From Streptomyces canus (GTDB lineage Bacteria; Actinomycetota; Actinomycetes; Streptomycetales; Streptomycetaceae), in the NCBI RefSeq assembly GCF_030815415.1, contig NZ_JAUSWW010000001.1, positions 3,534,001-3,598,000 of the forward strand: DNA of 64,000 nt, written 5' to 3'. This document shows, piece by piece, positions 41,124 through 48,554 of the stretch; the stretch's first letter is position 1; the number at the start of each line of letters is the position of its first letter. The position numbers were made by a program, and so were the translations under genes. The notes under the pieces are model-generated. The model had not been told where the DNA came from and searched no databases. It worked only from the letters and a program-made list of their open reading frames with translations.

Positions 41124-42355
41124 TGCACCGCCCTGCACCGTTGCGCCATCACGAACACCTCGGACGAACTCGAACCGCCGGTCACGGGGGACTGCTTGAT
41201 CAGATCCCGCAGCGTCTCACGTACCCTCGGATTGTTGCGTACGAGCTGCGGCGACGTGCGCTCAGCCGTACGCAGCTCCGCGAACGCTTCGTCCCCCTGG
41301 CCGGCGAGCGACAGAGCGCGCGCGTAGTCGATCCGATGCGAGACGCTGCGCTCCTGCGGCATATGGTCGACGTTGATCCGGCCGTGTTCCACCACGTACG
41401 AGACGTTGTCTAGGTCCAGCTCAATGGACAGGCGATGGAGCAGAACGTTCGTCGGCCCGAATCCGGTCTGCCAGTAGTTCTCATCCGACCCGAGGTCGTT
41501 CGCAAGCTCTTCGGCACGGTCCAATAGCCCCGTGGCAGTGGGCCGGTCCTGATGCCGCGCTGCCGCGACTGCCGCACGCAGGTGGATCATCCCCAAGAGG
41601 CTGAGCGCCGCCGGATCATGCTCGGTCACCTGAGACGACAGCCAGGCGGCGGCCGTGTTGCCCAGTTCGAGGGCATCGTCGTAACGCCCGTTGGCGAGCA
41701 GGGCGTGTGTGCCGGACCGTGCCGCGGACGCCAGCACGAGTGGGTCGTCCGACTCGTCAGCGGCTCGCATCGCGCGCTCAGCAGCAAGCCATGAGATGTC
41801 CGATTCACCGATCTTCGCGAGCGTCGTTGCCGCGAGGTGGTGTGTCCGTGCCGATACAGCCCAGCAATCACCCCGGTCCTCACCGCGGCGCCCTGCTCGC
41901 TCCTCCAACTCCTGCGCCGTCTGAAGCAGAACGGGGAGCGCGGCGATGACGCTCCCGAGTCGTCCGCCCTGGTAGTCGTTCCATACCTGCTCCACACGCA
42001 CGGCTGCAGGGGCAGGCGTCGGGAGCTGAGTCTCAGCGTCGGGACCGAAGAGCAGGCGCGACAGGCGACGCGGGCTCATGAGGGCGTCGCGCACGGCGGG
42101 GACGTCGTCCTGTTGCCGCTCGTCTTCCATAAGGACGGTCTGTCCGAGCAGGTCCCCGAGGGGCACGCGCAGAATGCGCGACAGCTCCGAGAGCATGTCG
42201 ATCCGGGGCGGCTTCCGGCGCCCGGTCTCGATCTTCGCAAGCCAGTCAGTGCTACGACCGACCAGACCGGCCAACACCTCTTGCGTGTAGCCACGGCGCT
42301 TCCGGTAGAACGCGATGCGCTCGCCGATGCTGAGGTGATCTCCAAGACCACGCAT
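41120..42355 (-). CDS. XRE-family regulator with TPR-like C-terminus
   Basis: 411 residues from the ATG at 42355, 9 bases after GGAGG. Helix-turn-helix at about 8-62 (IGERIAFYRKRRGYTQEVLAGLVGRSTDWLAKIETGRR). The rest is helical repeats of TPR type (AAERAMRAADESDDPLVLASAARSGTHALLANG), usually a peptide- or ligand-sensing part. It is coupled to the flavoprotein gene. This pair is frequent in Streptomyces chromosomes and here has ridden into an AICE. Confidence 0.9.
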   Translation of the reverse strand: MRGLGDHLSIGERIAFYRKRRGYTQEVLAGLVGRSTDWLAKIETGRRKPPRIDMLSELSRILRVPLGDLLGQTVLMEDERQQDDVPAVRDALMSPRRLSRLLFGPDAETQLPTPAPAAVRVEQVWNDYQGGRLGSVIAALPVLLQTAQELEERAGRRGEDRGDCWAVSARTHHLAATTLAKIGESDISWLAAERAMRAADESDDPLVLASAARSGTHALLANGRYDDALELGNTAAAWLSSQVTEHDPAALSLLGMIHLRAAVAAARHQDRPTATGLLDRAEELANDLGSDENYWQTGFGPTNVLLHRLSIELDLDNVSYVVEHGRINVDHMPQERSVSHRIDYARALSLAGQGDEAFAELRTAERTSPQLVRNNPRVRETLRDLIKQSPVTGGSSSSEVFVMAQRCRAVQ

Positions 42356-42866
42356 GGGGTGCTGCCTCCTGAGACTGGTAGGGGCGAACTTCACGGTACC
42401 GAGGTGCGGGGCTTCGGGACATGTGGCCCGTACAGCGGACCACCACAAACAAAGATGAGGCAGGGCCAGTGGGCCGTCCCGGACAAACTGTCCGGGTCGC
42501 ACTCTTCCCTCGGTAGGCGCCTGCTGATTTGCTCCGGCGCCCCCCCCGTGCTGACCTGCGTGGAACCAGCCACAGTGCCGCGGATCCAGCTCAACCCCTG
42601 AGTCGTGGCAGGCGCCACATCCGTGATGGTCATGCCGCCCTTCAGCATTACCCACCGTTCATCTCGCCGATGACCGGTGTGGCCGATTTCCACACTTCCC
42701 ATAGGCAAGAGGAACAGACCAGCATCGAATAGATCGAACGTCAATAGAGCCCCTATTCGGTCAAGCTCCATGGAAGCATCTCAACCGCATGATTACTGCA
42801 CCCAAACCCCGCATGTAACTTGTACGATTCAACCGGCTAGACCATGACCACACGGGGGAGTGGGGT
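42356..42866. other. 511-bp gap, no convincing gene
   Basis: Contains the promoter of the XRE gene at its left end and that of the SLATT-like gene at its right. A palindrome (8-bp stem, CCCGGACA/TGTCCGGG) lies at 42478-42496. The part from 42600 on is less GC-rich than the rest of the window. A minus-strand open frame at 42391-42771 has no family look and was rejected. Confidence 0.5.
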
Positions 42867-43685
42867 ATGACGCATCCTGTTCAGTCCACGAGCGGCCCCA
42901 CCGAACAGCTGCTAGAACACAAAACCGCAATCCTGGAACTGCAAGCGCAGATTCGAACAAGGAAACGTCAACTGCGTAGCCTGTGGGGCACTGGATTGAC
43001 CACCGCGTTCGGGATTGTCGCGATTTACATTGCAACCGTGGCCACTTGGCGAACGGTGGACATCGGTAAGGTCAACAGGATTGCCATCCCAATGACCATC
43101 GTGTGCGGAATTATCTTTTGGGTCCTCGTCCAAATGGAAGAAAACCGCAGCGAACGTAGGTCTGTTCGTCGGTTGGAACTAGAACTAGAGATAGCCGAAG
43201 AGCGCAGGATACTTCAAGCCAAGCAACTCGACTTCCCGGTTGATCACCGCCAGTTCTCCTATAAAGACTCACTACCCCGGGAACTCGACCAACTTCGCGC
43301 CGAAGGCCAGCATTACAGGCGCATCCACAACACGTTTCAGTCCATCATCATCATCGGATCACTCGGCACAACCACGGCGGCTAGTTTGGCCGATACACCT
43401 TCCTACCTGAAGTGGGTCACGGTCGGCCTGAGTTTCGCAGTTGGGGTTTCCGCAGGATTCACCGGCTACTTCAAGTACCGCGAGCGAAGCTTCTATCTCC
43501 AACAGACGGCAGATGCCATTGAACAACACGCAAACGCCTTCGAACTGGGGATTCCTCCGTATACCGGCACCGGAGAAGACAACTTGGCAAAGTTGACCAA
43601 GGAAGTCGAGAATCTTCGCGTTGAACAGCGCAAGAGGGAGCAACAACTCGACCAGCCCCACGAAGGACGAGATGGCACGGTCTAG
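42867..43685 (+). CDS. SLATT/DUF4231-like membrane effector candidate
   Basis: 272 residues from an ATG 6 bases after GGGGGAG. A coiled-coil N-terminus (HKTAILELQAQIRTRKRQL) leads to two transmembrane helices (about 46-90), a charged helical middle, two more helices (about 155-205) and then YRERSFYLQQTADAIEQHANAFELGIPPY, which resembles the signature after the helices in DUF4231/SLATT proteins. Those domains are predicted pore-forming effectors in nucleotide-signal defence systems. No cyclase or sensor is seen beside it. Rare codons (CTA, ATA) and lower GC mark it as foreign cargo. Confidence 0.65.
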   Translation: MTHPVQSTSGPTEQLLEHKTAILELQAQIRTRKRQLRSLWGTGLTTAFGIVAIYIATVATWRTVDIGKVNRIAIPMTIVCGIIFWVLVQMEENRSERRSVRRLELELEIAEERRILQAKQLDFPVDHRQFSYKDSLPRELDQLRAEGQHYRRIHNTFQSIIIIGSLGTTTAASLADTPSYLKWVTVGLSFAVGVSAGFTGYFKYRERSFYLQQTADAIEQHANAFELGIPPYTGTGEDNLAKLTKEVENLRVEQRKREQQLDQPHEGRDGTV

Positions 43686-43720
43686 GTCGGCAGGCTGCTA
43701 CAGATCAGGGGTTCAACCTG

Positions 43721-44092
43721 ATGCAACTCGCTACTAAGCGCTGGCTCTTGTCCCCGATTACACAATGGCGCGCTCGCAGGCTCACACACAAGCACAGGGC
43801 GGGAATGGCTGTCGAGACAGCATGGGTTCTCGTTCGACTGAGACGAAATCCGGCAGAGGCAGAATACGCTCTCGCGGAAAGCGGCCTACCCATCAGCAAT
43901 GATCCAGGTCTTCACTTCGACGATTGGTCATCACTGCCGTTGGAAGAAAAGGACCGGCGCTGCGCCTGGATCAGGAAGCATGGGCGGTCCCCCTTCCAAC
44001 AACTCGGGATCAGTGAGCAGTTCCTCTTGCAGGCAGGTATCAAGGTGACGGATTGGGGCTCGCCACCCGATGGGGTGGGCAGGGGCAAGTGA
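43721..44092 (+). CDS. Small unknown protein paired with the SLATT-like gene
   Basis: 123 residues, starting 36 bp after the SLATT-like gene on the same strand, probably one transcript. Basic N-terminus (KRWLLSPITQWRARRLTHKHRAG), then an acidic middle and a conserved-looking tail LGISEQFLLQAGIKVTDWG. That tail occurs again as a fragment (LGISEQFLVRAGLSVTDWA) beyond attR at 45216. I do not recognise the family. It might be an immunity or sensor partner, which is speculation. Confidence 0.65.
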   Translation: MQLATKRWLLSPITQWRARRLTHKHRAGMAVETAWVLVRLRRNPAEAEYALAESGLPISNDPGLHFDDWSSLPLEEKDRRCAWIRKHGRSPFQQLGISEQFLLQAGIKVTDWGSPPDGVGRGK

Positions 44093-44111
44093 TCAGTTGG
44101 CCTTGCAGACG

Positions 44112-44200
44112 GTGTCCCAGGTGTCCGACTGTCCCGTTAGAGCTCTGACCTGCACAAATAGGTGGGACAGCGAGATTCGCCAGTGTCCCACCTGTCCGAC
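44112..44200. repeat. Second iteron-like cluster near attR
   Basis: 44112-44135 is an exact inverted copy (24 bp) of 30009-30032, 44184-44200 an inverted 17-bp copy of 29943-29959, and 44161-44170 a direct copy of GGTGGGACAG from 29951. A 12-bp block AGCTCTGACCTG at 44141-44152 also occurs in direct orientation at 26932-26943 near attL. Confidence 0.75.
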
Positions 44201-44211
44201 CTGAGTACAGC

Positions 44212-44236
44212 GCTGCAACACCCCGGGTGTTGCAGC
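44212..44236. repeat. 12-bp-arm palindrome inside attR end
   Basis: GCTGCAACACCC and GGGTGTTGCAGC flank a single C. It lies 158 bp from the attR core. It could terminate the cargo transcript or be bound by an element protein; there is no T-tract. Confidence 0.6.
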
Positions 44237-44393
44237 CCCTCACGTCGTCGGCTCCCGTCGGGCCTCAGCAGCCGGAAGTGATCCTGCCCCTCCCCTGCGT
44301 GCGTGTGAGGGGCGTGTGAGGGAGACGAGATCGCGCAGCCCACACGGCTCCCGCGCAGGTCAGGGCCGTAATTGCGCATGTCATTAGCATGCT

Positions 44394-44435
44394 CTCCGGA
44401 GCCGTGTGCGCAGGTTCGAATCCTGCCGGGGGCAC
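44394..44435 (+). other. attR, 42-bp partial copy of tRNA-Arg
   Basis: Exact repeat of 26866-26907, beginning in the anticodon loop and ending one base beyond the tRNA. Upstream sequence (GTCATTAGCATG) shows no D-arm or 5' acceptor, so it is not a tRNA gene. It marks the right end of the element. Confidence 0.95.
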
Positions 44436-44453
44436 CCTGTATGAGGTGCCCAG

Positions 44454-44491
44454 AGACCCCGTAACCAGCAGTGATGCTGAGTGCGGGGTCT
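44454..44491 (+). terminator. Original chromosomal terminator of tRNA-Arg
   Basis: AGACCCCG at 44454-44461 pairs with CGGGGTCT at 44484-44491, then TCG. It lies 19 bp past attR, the spacing a tRNA terminator would have. Insertion moved it 17.5 kb from the tRNA gene. Confidence 0.6.
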
Positions 44492-44606
44492 TCGCGTGTG
44501 TGCAGCCGTATGCCGCTCGAAGCGGGCGTATGTCGGGCCCTGTGGGCGAGGCGTGGACGGGATCTTGGTGCATTCCCGCAGGTGATGAGGCTCTCGCAGT
44601 CAAGCA

Positions 44607-45178
44607 GTGCCGAGCCAGCGCGCCAGCCGGGCCGAAGCGGTGGAGCAGAACCAGCGTGCCGACCGTGAACGGGAGCAGGAGCGCAATGATCAAGCGCAGC
44701 AGGCCAAGCGCGATCTCTATGCCCACCTGAACACCACAGCTCGCGCTTACCGGGTCGCAGCCCGAGACGCCGTCGAAGCTGCCCAACGCGGTGAAAGCGT
44801 CGACCCGGTGCTCCTCGACGCCGCCAAGGAGTCCTGGGCCGACCAGTACTCCCAGGCACAGATGGCACTGCCGAAGCATGTCCTGCAGGTCGCCTCGGCG
44901 CTCAACAGGGCGCTCGGATCGGGTACTCGGTCGTCAAGCAGTTGCCAAGCAGCGCCGATCTCGATGAGGCATACCAGCGAGCGAAGGCATGGTTCAGCGG
45001 CCCGCTGTCCGATGGCGTGTATCTCCTGCGGGTCACGCTGAGACACGACCTCGGAGTCGAGGTCGACCCTCACTTCCAGCAGACCCGCATGCAGATGCTC
45101 GCCGCTCTCAACCCCGCGCGGAACAACCTCGATCAACTGCTGTCCGCAGAACGGGCCCAGGCGGCCCAGCCTGATTGA
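44607..45178 (+). pseudogene. Frameshifted gene remnant beyond attR
   Basis: Two open stretches in different frames read as one protein. The first (to about 44925) is helical and Gln/Arg-rich (NQRADREREQERNDQAQQAKRD ... ALNRALGSG is part of it). The second continues SVVKQLPSSADLDEAYQRAKAWFSGPLSDGVYLLRVTLRHDLGVEV to a stop at 45178. The switch lies near 44920-44945. I do not recognise the family; length and style resemble small coiled-coil proteins of Streptomyces. It could also be a sequencing error. Confidence 0.55.
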
Positions 45179-45215
45179 CGGACAACGCAAACGGCGACGC
45201 CCCTTGACGGGATGC

Positions 45216-45356
45216 CTTGGAATCAGCGAGCAGTTCCTCGTACGCGCAGGCCTCAGCGTCACGGACTGGGCGATCCACGAAACGAGATCCATGGGGCCTG
45301 AAGAGGCTTGTCCCATGCTGTCGACGCTCGGGGCGGCGGTGGTACCGCGCTGGTGA
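45216..45356 (+). pseudogene. C-terminal fragment related to the 43721-44092 gene
   Basis: 46 codons without a start, reading LGISEQFLVRAGLSVTDWAIH and ending in TGA at 45354. The first 18 residues match the tail LGISEQFLLQAGIKVTDWG of the last gene of the element at 14 of 18 positions. The rest of the gene is missing. It is a remnant of a related cargo gene from an earlier insertion, or a duplication. Confidence 0.6.
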
Positions 45357-45595
45357 TGCCGAGTGGTGATCGGCTCGTGTGCGACCGTGACCTTCCACAC
45401 AGATCATCCACAGCTGCGGTCGGCAACTCAACCCTGACCGAGGCGAGTTGACGGCACGTCCGTTTCGCGGCCTGTTTGCGGAGTGCAAGAAGGCGGGCAT
45501 GTTTCCCTTTCAACTATGGCCTTTCCGGCTTTCGTCCAGTTCACTCGGGACGGCCTGCCGCAAGGCAGTTCGGACCACAGGAAGCATGTACGGAT

Positions 45596-47374
45596 ATGTC
45601 CAAATCGTCCGAGAATCCCCAAGTGCCGATAAATCCCCACCCCGTTAGCGCCGCCGAGGTCATCCCGGGGGATCTCGTCGCCCTGGCGCCGGAGGATGTC
45701 GAGGCGCCTCGGTGGTACGTCGTCACGCACACGCTGCCCGAGTCGCCGGAGACGATCCGGCTGACGTTGCGGCCGCCGTTGGGCGGGGTGGACCGGGACG
45801 AGGTGCTCGGGCGGGAGCGGCCGGTGACCGTCGCCTGCCGGCGGATGGATGTCGCCGGGGTGCCCCGGCTCTCCACGCCCCCTCTCGACGACGTCGAGTT
45901 CCGGGACGAGGACCGGGTGGGGTCCCTGCGGGCCGTCGATCCGGGTGCGGTCGAGGTGACCTTCGTACGGCGGTGGGGGGCCTGGCATCGGGACCTCGAC
46001 CACTGCGCCGAGTCGCCCGTGTCCGACCGTGACGTGCGGCGGTGGGCCGCCGACGCGGACCGGGAGGGGTTCGTCGTACGACATCACCCTCGGCCCGTGC
46101 GTGAGGCCGCCGCCTCCGGACCCCGGCGGGTCGTCGTCACCGGGCTCGGGGCCGTCACTCCGCTCGGTGTCGGGGTCGACGAGCTGTGGCGGGGGCTGCT
46201 CGACGGGCGGCACGGGATACGGGAGTTGGACGACGAGGAGTTCCGTGAGCTGCCGGTGCGGTTGGCCGGGACCGTGCCCGTCGATCCCGTCACGCTGCTG
46301 CCCCGCGCTGCCGCCCGGCGGATGAACCGTGCCGCCCAGTTCGCCGTGCTGGCCGCGCGGGAGGCCTGGGCGGATGCCGGGTTCGTGGACGGCGGGACGG
46401 TCGAGAGCGGACTCGACCCGGCTCGGGTGGGGGTGAGCCTCGGGGCGATTCTCGGGGACGCGTCCGTGCTCGTGGGCGGGGACCGGAAGCTGCGGGACAA
46501 GGGGCCTCGTGGGGTCTCACCGCTCACCACACCCATGACCGTGCCCTCGCAGGCCGCCTCCCAGGTCTCCCTCGACCTGCACATCACCGGCGAGGCACGG
46601 ACCGTCACCAGCGCCTGCGCCTCCGGGACCGAGGCGATCGGGCAGGCCATCGACCGCATACGGTACGGCCGGGTCGACCTCGCTCTCGCGGGTGGCGCGG
46701 AGGCTGTCGTCACGCCGGCGATCATGGCCTCGTTCGCCTCCATGCGGGCGCTGTCCCAGGCGGGGCTGGCGGAGGGGTCGCCCTCGCGGCCGTTCGCCAA
46801 GGACCGGGACGGGTTCGTGAACGGGGAGGGCGCGGGGGTGCTCGTACTCGAGGCCGAGGAGCACGCCCGGGCCCGGGGTGCGCGGATCTACTGCGAGGCC
46901 GCCGGGTGGGGGCTCTCCGCCGACGCGCATCACATGGCCGCGCCCGATCCGTCCGGGAGCGGGGTCGCGCTGGCCGTGCGGCGGGCGGTGCGGGATGCGG
47001 GTGGGTACGTGGTGGACGTCGTCCATGTGAACGCGCATGCGACGGCGACCGTGGAGGGTGACCTTGCCGAGGCGGGTGCTCTGCGGGCCGTGCTGGGACG
47101 ACGGTCGGTGCCGGTGACCGCGCTGAAGGGGCACCTCGGGCATCTGCAGGGGGCCGCGGGCGGGGTCGAGGCGATTGCCGCCGTGCTGACGTTGCATCAC
47201 GGGGTGGTGCCGCCGACCGTGGGGTGCCGGGAGGTCGACGACGCGGTCGGGCTGGATGTGGTGCTCGGGGAGCCGCGGGAGTTGCCGGCCGACGGCGACC
47301 TGGCGCTCAGCAACTCGTTCGGGTTCGGGGGGCACAACGCGGTACTGGCCCTGCGGCGGCTCGGGCTCGCATAG
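45596..47374 (+). CDS. Orphan beta-ketoacyl-ACP synthase II-like protein with 175-residue N-terminal extension
   Basis: 592 residues from the ATG at 45596. Residues 178-592 are a FabF-type ketosynthase with the full triad Cys341 (TSACASGTEA), His481 (NAHATAT, usually NAHGTST) and Lys511/His516 (LKGHLGH). Residues 1-175 form an extra domain (VIPGDLVALAPEDVEAPRWYVVTH ... ) I do not recognise. No acyl carrier protein, ketoreductase or partner lies nearby, so it is not part of a visible cluster. The extended form may be specific to Streptomyces. The upstream ribosome site is weak. Confidence 0.85.
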   Translation: MSKSSENPQVPINPHPVSAAEVIPGDLVALAPEDVEAPRWYVVTHTLPESPETIRLTLRPPLGGVDRDEVLGRERPVTVACRRMDVAGVPRLSTPPLDDVEFRDEDRVGSLRAVDPGAVEVTFVRRWGAWHRDLDHCAESPVSDRDVRRWAADADREGFVVRHHPRPVREAAASGPRRVVVTGLGAVTPLGVGVDELWRGLLDGRHGIRELDDEEFRELPVRLAGTVPVDPVTLLPRAAARRMNRAAQFAVLAAREAWADAGFVDGGTVESGLDPARVGVSLGAILGDASVLVGGDRKLRDKGPRGVSPLTTPMTVPSQAASQVSLDLHITGEARTVTSACASGTEAIGQAIDRIRYGRVDLALAGGAEAVVTPAIMASFASMRALSQAGLAEGSPSRPFAKDRDGFVNGEGAGVLVLEAEEHARARGARIYCEAAGWGLSADAHHMAAPDPSGSGVALAVRRAVRDAGGYVVDVVHVNAHATATVEGDLAEAGALRAVLGRRSVPVTALKGHLGHLQGAAGGVEAIAAVLTLHHGVVPPTVGCREVDDAVGLDVVLGEPRELPADGDLALSNSFGFGGHNAVLALRRLGLA

Positions 47375-47420
47375 TTCGGAGCGCCGGGCCGCGGTGTGGG
47401 AAGAGACAGCGGGGCTCGTC

Positions 47421-48485
47421 TCAGGCCGAGCGCTTGCGGGGTGTCGCCTTCTTCGCCGTCGTCTTCTTCGCCGACGCCGTGGATTTCGATGCCGTGGATC
47501 TCGACGCCGTGGACTTTGACGCCGTGGACTTCGACGCCGTCTTCTTCGTCGCCGTCGACTTCTTCGCCGAGGCCGCCGTCTTCTTCGCGGAAGCGGTCGT
47601 CTTCTTCGCAGCCGCGGTCGCAGCCGTCGACTTCTTGCCCCCCGCCTGCTTCGGCGTGGCGCGTGCCGACTTGCGCTGGGGCAGGCGGCGGACCTCCGCG
47701 GGCTCCTCGCCCCGGGACTCCTTCGCGTCGCGGACGCTCTTCTCCAGGGCGGCCATGAGGTCGAGGACCTTGCCGCCCTTCGCGGGTTCCGGAGCCTCGG
47801 GCACGGTCTCGCCGGCCGCCTTGGCGGCGACGACCTCCTCCAGGGCCTCGCGGTACTCGTCGTGGAGGTCGTCCAGGTCGATCTCGCCCAGGGTGTCCAT
47901 CAGCGCGTCCGCGAGGTCCAGCTCCTTGTCGTTCACCGTGACCCTGGTGTCAGGCGCGAGTCCCTGCGGGGCCCGGACCTCGTCCGGCCACAGCAGCCCG
48001 TGCATGGCGATCGCGTCCTCCACCACCCGCAGCATGCCCAGGCGCTCCCTGCCCCGTAGCGCGAACTTGGCGATGGCGACCTTGTTGCTGCGCTTCAGCG
48101 CCTCCCGCAGCAGCGTGTACGGCTTCGCCGCCGGGGCGCCGCCCGCCGCGAGGTAGTACGCCGCGTCCATCTGGAGCGGGTCGATACGGTCGGCCGGTAC
48201 GAAGGCGACGATCTCGATCGTCTTGGCCGTCGGGAGGGGGAGGTGGGCGAGATCGTCGTCGGTGATCGGGATGATCGTGCCGTCGGCGTCCTCGTAGCCC
48301 TTGCCGATCTCGGCCGAGCGGACCTCCTTCTCCTCCAGCTCGCAGACCTTGCGGTAGCGGATGCGGCCGCCGTCCTCCAGATGGATCTGACGGAAGGAGA
48401 TCGAGTGGCTCTCGGTGGCGTTGACCAGCTTGATGGGGATGCTGACCAGGCCGAACGAGATGGCGCCGTTCCATATGGATCGCAC
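47421..48485 (-). CDS. ku: Bacterial Ku, NHEJ end-binding protein
   Basis: 354 residues from a GTG at 48485, 8 bases after AAAGG; a GTG at 48494 is an alternative. The Ku core (VRSIWNGAISFGLVSIPIKL ... ) occupies 1-260 and forms the DNA-encircling homodimer. The last 90 residues are a Lys/Ala/Thr/Ser tail with repeated KSTAS units coded by 15-bp tandem repeats at 47473-47541; such tails bind DNA and thread along it. It is divergent from the LigD polymerase gene, with which it works. Confidence 0.96.
   Translation of the reverse strand: MRSIWNGAISFGLVSIPIKLVNATESHSISFRQIHLEDGGRIRYRKVCELEEKEVRSAEIGKGYEDADGTIIPITDDDLAHLPLPTAKTIEIVAFVPADRIDPLQMDAAYYLAAGGAPAAKPYTLLREALKRSNKVAIAKFALRGRERLGMLRVVEDAIAMHGLLWPDEVRAPQGLAPDTRVTVNDKELDLADALMDTLGEIDLDDLHDEYREALEEVVAAKAAGETVPEAPEPAKGGKVLDLMAALEKSVRDAKESRGEEPAEVRRLPQRKSARATPKQAGGKKSTAATAAAKKTTASAKKTAASAKKSTATKKTASKSTASKSTASRSTASKSTASAKKTTAKKATPRKRSA
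47473..47541. repeat. 15-bp tandem repeats in the ku tail
   Basis: About four and a half copies of GACGCCGTGGACTTC-like units, each encoding KSTAS (on the minus strand). Copy number is likely to vary among strains, which would change the length of the basic tail. Confidence 0.8.
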
Positions 48486-48554
48486 GATCAGCACCTTTCC
48501 GGAACATAGAGGCCTTTAGGGTGTTATCCACCCATTCCGTGGGATTCTCATCGT

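Larger units (their letters stand above)
26866..44435. mobile_element. Integrated AICE (Prim-Pol type) in tRNA-Arg(CCG)
   Basis: About 17.5 kb between two identical 42-bp copies of the tRNA 3' half. It holds integrase, excisionase, Prim-Pol plus ATPase, SSB, TraB/FtsK DNA translocase and a GntR repressor, the full set expected for an actinomycete integrative and conjugative element. The translocase is the double-stranded-DNA type used in Streptomyces mating, with no relaxase seen. The backbone transcription runs leftward from 39.9 kb to 28.3 kb. End genes at 27.1-28.2 and 40.5-44.1 kb look like cargo. All backbone genes appear open, so the element may be functional. Confidence 0.95.

Noticed and set aside
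42391..42771. Minus-strand open frame of 126 codons between the XRE and SLATT-like genes
   Set aside because: No ribosome site, no family look, and it runs through a palindrome at 42478-42496. It may be a decayed gene, but I could not support it.
28260..44393. CRISPR array among the repeats of the element
   Set aside because: The repeats are iteron-like, inverted or in coding linkers. No regular direct repeats with unique spacers and no cas genes are present.
44394..44435. A second tRNA-Arg gene
   Set aside because: Only the 3' half is present; the sequence upstream has no 5' acceptor or D-arm.
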